Positions 8,370 to 17,345 of a stretch of DNA of 64,000 nt are shown one piece after another. The stretch's first letter is position 1; every line of letters starts with the position of its first letter. The DNA comes from CAVQFD01 sp963724695 (GTDB taxonomy: Bacteria > Acidobacteriota > Vicinamibacteria > Vicinamibacterales > CAVVIG01), in contig CAVRVW010000012.1 in assembly GCA_963724695.1 (NCBI GenBank), positions 186,001 to 250,000 on the forward strand. Reading direction: 5' to 3'. The notes beneath the pieces were generated by a model, which saw only the letters and a list, made by a program, of their open reading frames with translations, ran no database searches and was not told where the DNA came from. Both the position numbers and the translations under genes were made by a program.

Positions 8370-9307
8370 CTACCGCCCGGCCGCCTCGGCGCCGGGGCGA
8401 AGCAGCGCGTAGTAGCCCTGCCGGGAGCGCACGCGGTAGCGTTCGCCCGGACGAGTCACCCGGACGTCGACCTTCCGCCAGGCCCCGTCGGTTCGCTCGT
8501 TGGTCGACACGTAGCCGAGCGTGTACTGGGCCCGGATCTCGGCGAGCACCTGCTCGTAGACGGCGTCGAGGCTCTTCGTGGACGTCGGGAAGAATGCCTG
8601 GCCCCCGGTCGCCTCGGCGATCCGCAGCAGCCGCAACCGCAGCTCCTGCCGGATGGACCCGGACCGGTACTCGAGCGCGCCGATCACATACACCGTCACG
8701 TCCGACGCCTTCAGCAGGTCCAGCAGCTCCGGCAGGTCCATCCGGCTCCGCGTGTCTCCACCGTCGGTATAGAGCAGCACAATCTTGCGGCCGGTCTGCG
8801 CGCTGGCGCCGTCGAGGTACACGCCGATGGCGTCGTACAGCGCGGTGAAGCCACCACCTTCTGCTGCCGGATCCGCTCGACCAGCCGCGGGAAATCGCGC
8901 TGGCTGAACCGGGCCACGCGCACCTCGGTGTCGAAGTCGACGACGGTGACGTCCTCGGCGTCGGTCAGCATGTTGAGGAACTTGATCGAGGCGCTGCGGA
9001 CGAACGGCAGGTCCCGGTCCATGCTCTCGCTGACGTCGAGCATGAGGCCGAGGTGCAGCGGGGTCTCGCCCGGCTCGGCGTCCCCGACGGCAAACAGGCG
9101 CAGGGTCTGCGGGCGGCCGTCCTCGAGGATCTCGAACTCGTCCCGGGTGAGGTCCGTCACCAGCTGCCCCCGGCTGTCGGTGACGGTCACCGCCATGGTC
9201 ACGAGGTCGACCCGTCCGCGGAAGCTCGCCTGCTGTGCGCCTGGGCGGCGGCGGCACACGAACGCCAGCGCGACCAAAGTCGCGGCGGAAGGGCGCAGCA
9301 ACTGCAC
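8370..9307 (-). CDS. VWFA-related acidobacterial secreted protein, frame broken
   Basis: About 310 residues. An N-terminal hydrophobic stretch (probable signal peptide) is followed by VDLVTMAVTVTDSRGQLVTDLTRDEFEILEDG, typical of the acidobacterial VWFA-related family. A von Willebrand A domain follows with the metal site LDVSESMD, then LLYTDGGDTRS, and a C-terminal block ending RVRSRQGYYA. Function is unknown; VWA domains mediate binding. One indel near 8852-8860 moves the reading from QQKV to GGFTALYDAIG. GTG 9307 is the likely start, with TACAGT 8 nt upstream. Confidence 0.85.
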
Positions 9308-9315
9308 GATCCTGC

Positions 9316-9340
9316 ACTGTACACCCGCCGGGCGTATAAT
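9316..9340. promoter_or_regulatory. Divergent promoters of the VWA and DHH genes
   Basis: The 50-bp gap between the divergent genes carries a minus-strand TACAGT (9321-9316), 8 nt before the VWA start, and a plus-strand TATAAT (9335-9340), 17 nt before the DHH gene ATG. The latter has CGGAGG as a ribosome-binding site in between. The two promoters are close enough to interfere. Confidence 0.45.
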
Positions 9341-9357
9341 CGGAGGTTGTTGACTCG

Positions 9358-10864
9358 ATGCGGTGTCTAGCCGTCTGCCAGGACGAGCTGGTCATCAGGA
9401 TGCTCGACGAGATCCTGCTGCCCGGCTTCGAGGTCGAGTTCATCGTCGAGAACCGGCCGCTCGCGCGCCGTCTGCACGAGGCCGGCGTGCACGTCGTCGC
9501 CGGCGACCCCCGCCGGACCGATACCTTCCTCAAGGCCGACCTCGGCCCCAGCACCTGCGTCATCGTCGAGGACAACGGCAAGCGCAGCCCGCGCAAGATC
9601 CTCGAGGCGGTCCGCGATGCCGGCGGCACGCTCGTCTACGTCCTCGGCATCGGCGCCGAAGCCACCGACCGCCAGCGCACCGAGGAGTTCCACGACGAGT
9701 TTCCCGACGTCGTCGTACCTGTCGATGTCGGAGCTCTTCGGCGGCCCGCTGCTGACCGAGTTCAGCCGATCGCTGACCCGGGCGCGGGTGCAGCAGTACC
9801 AGCGCTACTTCGCCGACGCCGATCGCGTGCTGATCATGCTGCACAACGATCCCGATCCCGACGCGATGGCCAGCGGCCTCGCGCTGCGCAACGTCCTGCG
9901 GCGGACCAAGACCACGGCGATCATCGGCGCCATCCAGGGCGTGACGCGGCCCGAGAACCTGCGGATGGTGAACCTGCTCGACATCCACGTCGAGACCGAT
10001 CACGCCGGAGTCGCTCAAGGAGTTCGACCGGATCGCGATGGTCGACGTGCAGCCGCACTACTTCGGCGGCCTCATCGACCGGGTCGACCTGGTCATCGAC
10101 CATCACCCCGAGCAGCCCGGCTACACGGCCGTCTTCAAGGACATCCGCGCCGACTACGGCTCGACGTCCACGATTCTCACCGAGCACCTGCGCGCCGTCG
10201 ACGTCAACATCTCCGAGCGGACGGCGACGGCGATGCTCTACGCGATCAAGTCGGACACGCTGTTCTTCAACCGGCAGACCAACCGCGTCGACATCGAGGC
10301 CTTCTCGTATCTCTACCCGCTGGCCGACGCGGCGCTGATCCGCAAGATGGAAGGCGCGGAAATCACGCTCGAGCGGCTCGACTACGTGCTCGCGGCGCAC
10401 CGCAGCGGGCACGCTCGACGATCAGGTCTTCTGCGCGTTCCTCGGCGCCTCGCCGCGCGAGGACTTCATCCCCTACGTCGCCGACTTCTTCCTGCAGCTC
10501 GAGGACGTCAAGTGGACCGTCATCGCCGGCATCGTCAACGACTCGCTGATCGTCTCGGTGCGAAACCTCGGGCTACACGAAGAACGCCGGCGAGTTCGTG
10601 CGCCGCTTCTTCGCCGACATCGGCAGCGCCGGCGGCCACCGGGCCATGGCCAAGGCCGTCGTGCCGATGCGCGCGTTCCGCGAGAAGTTCGGCGACCTCG
10701 CCGGCGAGGCGATCGGCGCCAAGCTGCAGGAGCTCGTCAGCCAGTTCCTCCACGAGGTCGCGACGGCCCCTGAAAAATCTGACAAGCCTGACAAGTCTGA
10801 CAAGTCTGACAGGGCCGAGAAGACCGACAGGCCGGACAAGAAGCGCGAGCCTGTCAGACTGTAG
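9358..10864 (+). CDS. DHH-family phosphoesterase with N-terminal TrkA-N-like domain, frame broken four times
   Basis: About 500 residues if the frame is restored. The first 120 resemble a Rossmann-like TrkA-N domain (RCLAVCQDELVIRMLDEILLPGFE). Then comes a DHH/DHHA1 phosphoesterase of NrnA type: motif I HNDPDPDAMASG, MVDVQPH, motif III IDHHPEQPG, a LYAIKSDT block, and DHHA1 GGHRAMAKAV. Such enzymes cut short oligonucleotides or cyclic dinucleotide products using Mn. Indels lie near 9716, 10004, 10407 and 10574; the last two turn CGGC into CGGGC. The tail (SDKPDKSDKSDRAEK) is made from a tandem 9-mer. Confidence 0.82.
10777..10851 (+). repeat. Tandem 9-mer TCTGACAAG inside the end of the DHH gene
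   Basis: Copies of TCTGACAAG/CCTGACAAG and diverged GACCGACAGG words run through the last 25 codons of the DHH gene. Because the period is a multiple of three they encode a regular, highly charged S/P-D-K tail with no counterpart in the enzyme family. It looks like an intergenic-type repeat captured in frame. Confidence 0.6.
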
Positions 10865-10870
10865 AGCGCG

Positions 10871-12041
10871 TCAGCCGAGCGCCTGATCGAGATCGGCGAT
10901 CAGATCCTCGACATCCTCGAGCCCCACCGACAGCCGCAGCATGCCCCTCGTGACGCCGGCGGCCCGCAAGCTGCTCGTCGGTGTGCCCCCACTGCGACGT
11001 GAGCACCGGCATGCTGACGAGGCTCTCGACGCCGCCGAGGCTGGCGGCGCGCTTGAATCACCTTCAGCCGGTCGAAGGCCGCCTCGGCGCGCTCGTGCCG
11101 GCCGCCGAGATCGAAGCACACCATGCCGCCGAAGCCGGTCATCTGCGCCGCGGCGATCGCGTGGTCCGGATGCGACGCCAGCCCCGGGTAGCAGCACCTG
11201 GCTCACGCGCGCGTCGCCCTCGAGGAACTCGGCCACCGCCTGCGCGTTCCGTTGTGCCGCGCGATCCTGAGCGGCAGCGTCTTCAGCCCGCGACCCAGCG
11301 CATACGCCGGCATGCGGATCCATCACCGTCCCGAGCATCCGCCGCGCCTTCTCGATCGGCGCCAGGAGCGACCGTCGGGCCCGTGACCACGCCGCCGGTC
11401 ACGTCGCTGTGGCCGTTCAGGTACTTCGTGGCGCTCTGCATCGCCAGATCGACGCCGAGCGCCAGCGGCTGCTGGTTGATCGGGCTGGCAAAGGTGTTGT
11501 CGATCACCGACAGCACGCCGCGCGCCCGGCAGGCGGCGGCGATCCTCCGGACGTCGACGCAGCGCAGCGTCGGGTTGATCGGCGACTCGAACCACAGGAT
11601 CCGCGTGCGGTCTCCGATCAGGCGCTCGGGAGCTCCGCAAGCTCCTCGAGCGACACGAATCGCGAGGCGATGCCGAAGCGCGCTCAGCAGGTCGTGGAGC
11701 AGGTGCAGCGTGCCGCCGTAGATCGCGGCGCTGCAGACGACCTCGTCGCCCGACTTGAGGTGCGCCATCAGGATCGTCGCGGTCGCGCGCCATGCCCGGA
11801 CGAGAACAGCAGCGCCGCCTCCGCATCGTCGAGCGCCGCGAGCTTCTGCTCGACGCTCACGACTCGTCGGGTTGCCGTACCGCGAGTAGAGGTACTTCGA
11901 CGACCGCCCTTCGTTGTACGCCACCACCTCCTGGGCCGTGTCGAACACGAACGTCGACGTCTCGTAGATCGGCGTGGTCAACGGCGCTGCGGCGACGATG
12001 GTTCGCTCGCCCGCGTGAATCAACTTCGTGGCTGGCTTCAT
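10871..12041 (-). CDS. PLP-dependent trans-sulfuration enzyme (cystathionine gamma-synthase/lyase type), multiple frame breaks
   Basis: Reading across frames gives a full-length (about 390 residues) Cys/Met-metabolism enzyme. Recognisable pieces in order: KLIHAGERTIVAAAPLTTPIYETSTF, YLYSRYGNPT, EQKLAALDDAEAALLFSSG, the PLP pocket region LIGDRTRILWFESPINPTL, IDNTFASPINQQPL, the Schiff-base lysine in SATKYLNGHSDVTGG, and C-terminal AGVTRGMLRLSVGLEDVEDLI. It would act in homocysteine or cystathionine metabolism. Breaks are near 11865, 11794 (again CGGGC for CGGC), 11785, 11672, 11642 and several places between 11370 and 10965. The ATG overlaps the patatin gene stop (ATGA). Confidence 0.8.
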
Positions 12042-13465
12042 GGCACCCCCTGCCCGACCCGCTCGCCGCTCGCGCCGACGATCGGCTCGATGAACTGGTG
12101 GTAGGCATCCTCGTACCCGCGGCTCATCAGCTCCACGAGCGGATGGCGGCGGTCGGATCGATCGTCGAAGCCGCCCGCGAAATCGAACGGTCCGACCGGA
12201 TTGTGCGCGGGCTGGATGGCGAAGATCCGCGGCCCCGCCTCGACCCGGCGCCTGGCGACATCGCGCACAGCGGCCGCCTCCGCCGAGTGCAGGTACTCGC
12301 CGACCCGGCCACGCGGATCGAGCCGCCAGGGCGACAGCGCATGGGGACCCGGCGAGGCGGAGGCGGCCGACACCAGGACGATCTGCGTCGACCTCCAGTC
12401 CCGCCAGCTCCTCGACCAGTCGCTGCAGGCTGCCTGGCCGGTCGGTCAGGCGATGGTGCTCGCCGCGCCAGTAGCTGTCGACGTCGAACGCGATCGTATG
12501 AGGGTCGGTCGCCAGCGGAATCGCCAGCGAGGCCATGACGGCGTCGGTCAGGTGCTCGCGCCCGAGCCCCGCGAGGTCGACGACCTCCGCGCGGCGCTCT
12601 TCGGCGGCCTCGGTCGTGGCTCGCCGGAGCAGCTCGATCCGGCGCGGCTCCGTCAGCAGCGCGAACACGATGTCCCGGCCCGCGTCGATGTCGTGCGCCG
12701 CGACGAGCAGCTCGCGGAAGCCCGGCTGTCCCAGGTTGTCGGCGAGCAGCTCGGTGTAGCGGCGGCCCAGCTCGACAGGCGCCGGCGCTCGAAGGGCCGC
12801 GGCCCCGCGGACCAGGTCCCACACCATCGTCCAGCAGTGATCCACCGCCGGCGCCTCCGAAAGCGGCCCACGCAACAACCGCCACCAGGCCGCACCCCGC
12901 GCCTGCCTCGTCTCCCGCTCCACCCAGGCCGCACCTGCCGCCACGGCGAGCGCGATCGACAAAGCCAGGACCGCGAGCCGCGGCAACCACGTCGGCAGGG
13001 CCGACGGCGCGAAGGCACGGCCCACGAGCGCGGAATACGCAGTCGCGGGAGCACTCGCGGCCGACACGCCCACCAGCTTCAGCACGAAATCGATGGGAAA
13101 GACGACAAAGCCGGCCGCCACGACGGCCAGCGGCACGGCGACGAGCAGCACGGCGCAGCCCGCCGCGGCCCCCACGAGGCGCAGGGCGGAGCGCCACGGA
13201 TAAAACGCCGCAACGCGGCGGGAACGCCAGAACCCCTTGTCGTCCCACAGGCGCTGAGCGCCGTCAACGGCCGCGAACAGCGCGCCGATCGCACCGATAC
13301 CGCGCGCCGGCGACCACATCGATCTTGACGCCGGCCTCGTGGAGCGCGCGCAGCACGCCGGCGTGGTACGCGCCGTCCGTGCCGATACCGGTCAGGAGCA
13401 GCGCGGTACGTCGTTGCGGTGAATACAGATCGCTCGGCTGCGGAGGGGGTTCGGCGTCCGGTCAT
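12038..13465 (-). CDS. Patatin-like protein lacking the nucleophile serine, frame broken
   Basis: About 470 residues across frames. Near the start is ALLLTGIGTDGAYHAGVLRALHEAGVKIDVVAG followed by RGIGAIGALFAAVDG: the glycine-rich loop and nucleophile-elbow region of patatin-like phospholipases, with G-R-G-I-G where G-x-S-x-G is expected. Two hydrophobic segments follow (about 100-160). The C-terminus contains FAIQPAHNPVGPFDFAGGFDDRS, where patatins carry D-G-G/A, and a long helical end. Frame shifts are near 13405, 13305 and 12375. The ATG overlaps the greA stop (ATGA). If the Ser is truly missing it is non-catalytic or uses other chemistry. Confidence 0.65.
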
Positions 13466-13935
13466 CCCGCCGCTTCGTCGTGAATCGTGAAGAGCTTGAC
13501 GATCTCGAACTCGCGTGTGCCGCCCGGCGTGATCACCTTGACCGAGTCGCCAGGCTCCTTGTTGAGGAGAGCGCGGCCGATCGGCGACGTCGTCGAAATG
13601 AGGCCCTTTGCCGCATCGGCGTCCTCGGGCATCACGAGCTGGAAGACCATCGTCTCGCCAGTCTTCTCGACGACGTGCAGTGTCGAGCCGAAGCCCGCGC
13701 GATCGGACGGGATCCGATCGACGTTGATCAGCGCGATCTCCGCGACGCGCTTCTGCAGCATGCTGATTCGCGCCTCGACCAGGCGCTGCCGCTCTTTCGC
13801 CGCCTGGTACTCGGCGTTCTCGCGCAGATCGCCGAGCTCGCGCGCACGTTTGATCTCCTTCGGCAGCTCGAGCTTGAGCTCGCGATCGAGCGCGTGGATC
13901 TCGTCCTCGAACTTCTTGATCAGCCGATCCTTCAT
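13462..13935 (-). CDS. greA: Transcription elongation factor GreA
   Basis: 157 residues, the normal GreA size. An N-terminal coiled coil (1-75) has the tip region ARELGDLRENAEYQAAKERQ; its acidic residues reach into RNA polymerase to trigger cleavage of backtracked RNA. The C-terminal domain (about 80-157) has SPIGRALLNKEPGD. It is divergent from the methyltransferase gene; the -10 element lies 9 nt from the ATG. Confidence 0.96.
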   Translation of the reverse strand: MKDRLIKKFEDEIHALDRELKLELPKEIKRARELGDLRENAEYQAAKERQRLVEARISMLQKRVAEIALINVDRIPSDRAGFGSTLHVVEKTGETMVFQLVMPEDADAAKGLISTTSPIGRALLNKEPGDSVKVITPGGTREFEIVKLFTIHDEAAG

Positions 13936-13944
13936 CGAGGGGCC

Positions 13945-13965
13945 ATGCTACCACAGTGCTATGCT
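13945..13965. promoter_or_regulatory. Back-to-back extended -10 elements of greA and the TrmH gene
   Basis: The 39-bp divergent gap holds minus-strand TGG-TAGCAT (13953-13945), 9 nt before greA, and plus-strand TGC-TATGCT (13957-13965), 9 nt before the ATG at 13975. The two sites are 3 bp apart, so polymerase cannot occupy both at once. Both spacings predict little or no 5' leader. Confidence 0.5.
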
Positions 13966-13974
13966 TCGCCAGAG

Positions 13975-14826
13975 ATGCCGACCCGTATCAGCAGCCGGCA
14001 GAATCCCGTCGTCGCACGCTTTCGTGAGGTCGCGCAGGGCGACCGCCATGCCATGCTGCTCGACGGTCCGCATCTCGTCAGCGATGCACTGGCGGCACAG
14101 ACCGCGATTGAACTGGCCATCGTGGAGCACGACGCCCGTGAGCGGCGGGAGGACATCGCGCCTATCCTCCACCGCCTCGAGGCCGCCGGCGTCGAAGTCG
14201 TCGTGGCCACCGCGCCCGTGATGGCGGCCGTCAGTCCTGTCAGGTCCCCCAGCGCGCTTGTCGCGCTGGCGCGCCGGCCCGCGGCGAGCGCAGCGCGTCT
14301 CTTCGTGACTCCGGGCCACAACCCGGCCGACGGCCGCTCCGGCCGCGGGCTCTCAACGTCGAGACCGCTGGTCGTCGTCGCGTCCGACGTGCAGGAGCCT
14401 GGCAACCTCGGTGCGATGGTGCGCGTGGCCGAGGCTGCCGGCGCCTCCGGTCTGATCGCCGCCGGGCAGTCCGCCGATCCCTTCAGCTGGAAGGCGCTTC
14501 GCGGCTCCATGGGCAGCGCCCTGCGCCTGCCCATCCTGGCGCAATCCGTCGGCGATGCCCTGCAAACCGTACAGTCCTACCATTGCACGATCGTCGCGGC
14601 CATCCCGCGGGGCGGCCGGACTCCGGAGGGCACGGATCTGACGGGACCGACTGCCCTGTTGATCGGCGGCGAAGGCGGCGGCCTCTCGCGGGATCTGATC
14701 GAGCGCTCGGACGAGCGCGTCTCCGTTCCGATGGAGACGCTCGTCGAGTCGCTCAACGCGGCCGTCGCGGCAGCCGTCATTCTCTACGAGGCCAGACGAC
14801 AGCGCCATGGACTCGCTCTTTCCTGA
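13975..14826 (+). CDS. TrmH/SpoU-family RNA 2'-O-methyltransferase
   Basis: 283 residues. The N-terminal substrate-binding part starts SSRQNPVVARFREVAQGDRHAMLLDGPHLV (about 4-33). A SPOUT knot follows with motif 1 VVVASDVQEPGNLGAMVRVAEAAG (Asn and Arg conserved), motif 2 LLIGGEGGGLS and motif 3 VPMETLVESLNAAVAAAV. It methylates a ribose in rRNA or tRNA using SAM; the exact target nucleotide is not deducible. ATG at 13975 matches the family N-terminus. It overlaps rarA by 20 nt. Confidence 0.92.
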   Translation: MPTRISSRQNPVVARFREVAQGDRHAMLLDGPHLVSDALAAQTAIELAIVEHDARERREDIAPILHRLEAAGVEVVVATAPVMAAVSPVRSPSALVALARRPAASAARLFVTPGHNPADGRSGRGLSTSRPLVVVASDVQEPGNLGAMVRVAEAAGASGLIAAGQSADPFSWKALRGSMGSALRLPILAQSVGDALQTVQSYHCTIVAAIPRGGRTPEGTDLTGPTALLIGGEGGGLSRDLIERSDERVSVPMETLVESLNAAVAAAVILYEARRQRHGLALS

Positions 14827-16141
14827 AGACACCGGAGCCGGAATCCCAGCGGCCGCTCCCCTCGCCGAGCGCATGCGGCCCCGCACGTTCGATGATTTTG
14901 TGGGGCAGGAGGATTTGCTGGCCGCCGGACGCCCTCTACGCGAGGCGATCGAGCGCGATGTCCTGCAGTCGATCATCCTGTGGGGCCCGCCCGGCACCGG
15001 CAAGACCACCCTCGCGCGGATCATCGCCGACACCACGAAGGCCCGCTTCGTGTCGTTCAGCGCGGTCCTGGCCGGCATCAAGGAGATTCGCGATGTCATG
15101 GCGGACGCCGAGCGTCTCCGACGCGCCTCGGGGCGGCGGACCATCGTGTTCATCGACGAGATTCACCGGTTCAACAAGGCGCAGCAGGACGCCTTCCTCC
15201 CGCGCGTCGAAGCGGGCGACATCGTGCTCATCGGCGCTACGACCGAGAACCCGTCCTTCGAAGTCAACGCGGCGCTGCTGTCCAGATCGAAAGTGTTCGT
15301 GCTCAAGGGTCTCTCGACTGACGAGGTCGAGGCCATCCTGTCCCGCGCGCTGGGGGACGCCGAGCGCGGACTCGGCGCCTCGAGTGTGGCTGTAGACGCG
15401 GAAGCGCTGCGCACGATCGCCGTCCACGCGAACGGGGACGCCCGGTCCGCACTGAATCTTCTCGAGCTGACCGTCGCCGCGAGCGGCGACGCCGGTGTGG
15501 TCGACCGCGCCCGGGTAGAGCAGACGATGCAGCGCCGGGCACTCCTGTACGACAAATCGGGCGAGGAGCACTACAACCTGGTGTCCGCACTGCACAAGTC
15601 GATGCGCAACAGCGACCCTGACGCCGCGGTGTACTGGCTGGCCCGGATGCTCGAGTCCGGCGAAGACCCGATGTATATCGCCAGGCGCCTGGTGCGCTTC
15701 GCGTCAGAGGATGTGGGCAACGCCGACCCGCACGCACTGAGCGTCTCGGTGGCCGCAAAGGACGCGGTCCACTTCATCGGAATGCCCGAAGGAAACACGG
15801 CGCTGGCGCAGGCGGCCATTTACCTGGCGACCGCGCCGAAGAGCAACGCCGTGTATCAGGCGTACGGACGCGCATCGAGCGACGCGCAATCAGACGTCGC
15901 GGAGCCGGTTCCCCTGCACCTGCGCAACGCCCCGACGAAATTGATGAAGGCTCTCGACTACGGCAAGGGCTATCAGTACGCGCACGACGATGCCGAGGCC
16001 GTGGCCGACATGTCGTGCCTTCCGCCCGCGCTCGAAGGGCGGCGGTACTACGACCCGCCGGAGCGCGGGTTCGAAAAGGAGATCAAACGGCGGCTCGATG
16101 GCTGGGCGGAGATCAAACGGCGCCGCCGAACGAACGGGTAA
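14807..16141 (+). CDS. rarA: Replication-associated recombination protein A (MgsA/RarA AAA+ ATPase)
   Basis: 444 residues. N-terminal PLAERMRPRTFDDFVGQEDLL, Walker A GPPGTGKTTLARIIA (about 60-75), Walker B IVFIDEIHRFNKAQQD (Asp-Glu), sensor 1 GATTENPSFEVN, and arginine finger LLSRSKVFVLK. The C-terminal tetramerisation region carries SMRNSDPDAAVYWLARML and QSDVAEPVPLHLRNAPT. It acts at stalled forks. Its end overlaps the convergent minus-strand gene by 29 bp. Confidence 0.96.
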   Translation: MDSLFPEDTGAGIPAAAPLAERMRPRTFDDFVGQEDLLAAGRPLREAIERDVLQSIILWGPPGTGKTTLARIIADTTKARFVSFSAVLAGIKEIRDVMADAERLRRASGRRTIVFIDEIHRFNKAQQDAFLPRVEAGDIVLIGATTENPSFEVNAALLSRSKVFVLKGLSTDEVEAILSRALGDAERGLGASSVAVDAEALRTIAVHANGDARSALNLLELTVAASGDAGVVDRARVEQTMQRRALLYDKSGEEHYNLVSALHKSMRNSDPDAAVYWLARMLESGEDPMYIARRLVRFASEDVGNADPHALSVSVAAKDAVHFIGMPEGNTALAQAAIYLATAPKSNAVYQAYGRASSDAQSDVAEPVPLHLRNAPTKLMKALDYGKGYQYAHDDAEAVADMSCLPPALEGRRYYDPPERGFEKEIKRRLDGWAEIKRRRRTNG

Positions 16142-16679
16142 GCAGGTCTTCGATCGCCGCCCGCCCGTTCGCGGCGAGCGAACGCGTTCCGGTTCCCGAG
16201 AAGTGCGGGTGGGTGATCACAGGCAAATCCCCGGCCGGCCTCAACTCCCAGTCGGAGCCGGACCAGGTGAGCCAGCGGTCCTTCTCCTGATCGAAGACGT
16301 GCAGCGGCTTGTTGCACAGCTTCGCGAACTCTGCGCCCCATCCCGTTCCCCCGCGTACGGTGCCATCATCGAGCACCGTGCCGATGACGTAAATCTCCTG
16401 ACCGTGGTTGACCTGGTACCAGATGGTCTGCAGAATTCTGCGGATGGTGGGCGCGTCGGTGTAGCGCCGGTGCATCAGCCGCGACACGTATTCGAGGCTG
16501 ACGTCTCCTGCCTGAAGCTCCTCGTGGTTGAGGACCCGCACGCCGCGACGGCGCTCGATCTTGTGGCCGTCGAACGTGAAGTTGACTTCTTCGATCCCAT
16601 GGCGCTCGGCGGCCGCGCCGAAAGAAGCCTCTGCACCCGTTGCCCCGCCGCTGAAGAGAATCGCATCCGTCGGTTTCAT
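16113..16679 (-). CDS. Uncharacterised protein, possibly SLOG-like nucleotide-binding fold
   Basis: 188 residues, no membrane segment. It starts with ILFSGGATGAEASFGAAAERHG, a glycine-rich loop reminiscent of SLOG/LOG-type Rossmann folds, then VNFTFDGHKI. The middle has IWYQVNHGQEIYVIGTVLDDGTVRGGTGWGAEFAKLCNKP, a second phosphate-binding-like loop, and the C-terminus has ITHPHFSGTGTRSL. I do not recognise a named family, and the SLOG suggestion is inference. It converges on and overlaps rarA. Confidence 0.7.
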   Translation of the reverse strand: MKPTDAILFSGGATGAEASFGAAAERHGIEEVNFTFDGHKIERRRGVRVLNHEELQAGDVSLEYVSRLMHRRYTDAPTIRRILQTIWYQVNHGQEIYVIGTVLDDGTVRGGTGWGAEFAKLCNKPLHVFDQEKDRWLTWSGSDWELRPAGDLPVITHPHFSGTGTRSLAANGRAAIEDLLTRSFGGAV

Positions 16680-16721
16680 CGCGCCTCCGCCAAATCTTCC
16701 ATGTGGACCGTCCCCGGATCC

Positions 16722-17132
16722 CTACGCCAGCACGCTCCCGCACGCACGGCACTTCTTCGCACCCGCCGGAACGACCTCGAGACAGAACGGGCATCCCTTG
16801 GTCGGTGCCGCCGGCGCCTCAGGTGTCTTGAGGAAGGAGCGGACGATCAGGAACACCACAAACGAGACGACGGCGAAATCGATGACCGCGCCCATGAATG
16901 ACCCGTAGTTGATGGCCGACACGGCGGGCGCGCCGTCCGGACCGACGGTCTCGCTCAGGACCAGACGCGCCTGGCGCCAGTCGCCACCGGGCAGGCCGAG
17001 CCCGACGACGGGCATCAACAGGTCCGATACGATTGAGGTGACCACACGCCCGAGCGCAGCGCCCGTGATGACGCCCACCGCCAGCGCAAGCGCGTTTTGC
17101 TTGAGAAGGAAGTCCTTGAACTCCTGCCACAT
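16722..17132 (-). CDS. mscL: Large-conductance mechanosensitive channel with C-terminal zinc ribbon
   Basis: 136 residues. MscL core: EFKDFLLKQNALALAVGVITGAALGRVVTSIVSDLLMPVVGL (N-terminal helix and TM1), a periplasmic loop, and TM2 INYGSFMGAVIDFAVVSFVVFLIVRS. Instead of the usual charged bundle the C-terminus ends CPFC...CRAC, a double CxxC zinc ribbon. MscL is a homopentameric pressure-release valve, so five ribbons would hang into the cytosol. ATG 17132 is chosen because MscL begins at MWQEFKDF; the longer upstream reading is not family-like. Confidence 0.92.
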   Translation of the reverse strand: MWQEFKDFLLKQNALALAVGVITGAALGRVVTSIVSDLLMPVVGLGLPGGDWRQARLVLSETVGPDGAPAVSAINYGSFMGAVIDFAVVSFVVFLIVRSFLKTPEAPAAPTKGCPFCLEVVPAGAKKCRACGSVLA

Positions 17133-17158
17133 GGTCGTCTCCAATGCCAAAGCCGGAT

Positions 17159-17332
17159 CTAGCCGGTCTGCCCCACTTTCGAGAGACCCCAGCCCGCGAG
17201 GAACACCGCCACACCCGTCGCAAACAGCTGCGGGTCGGGCCCAAGAGGGCCGGCGGTGAAGAGATCGACCAGCAGCAGCCACATCCCGACGAGCTGGCTG
17301 AACCGACCGAGGTAGTAGCACGCCTGTCTCAC
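17159..17332 (-). CDS. Small membrane protein of 57 residues
   Basis: A short open frame directly after mutL. It starts at GTG 17332, preceded by GGCGGAG 6 nt upstream and 13 nt after the mutL stop. It reads RQACYYLGRFSQLVGMWLLLVDLFTAGPLGPD and ends LFATGVAVFLAGWGLSKVG, giving two hydrophobic helices with a short loop. No family recognised. Codon use and spacing suggest a real gene transcribed with mutL and mscL. Confidence 0.55.
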   Translation of the reverse strand: MRQACYYLGRFSQLVGMWLLLVDLFTAGPLGPDPQLFATGVAVFLAGWGLSKVGQTG

Positions 17333-17345
17333 CTCGCACTCCGCC

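Noticed and set aside
10871..13465. A fused 678-residue protein joining the patatin-like and cystathionine-type genes
   Set aside because: The fusion arises because indels put both genes in one frame; normal ATGA overlap between two separate genes is visible at 12038-12041.
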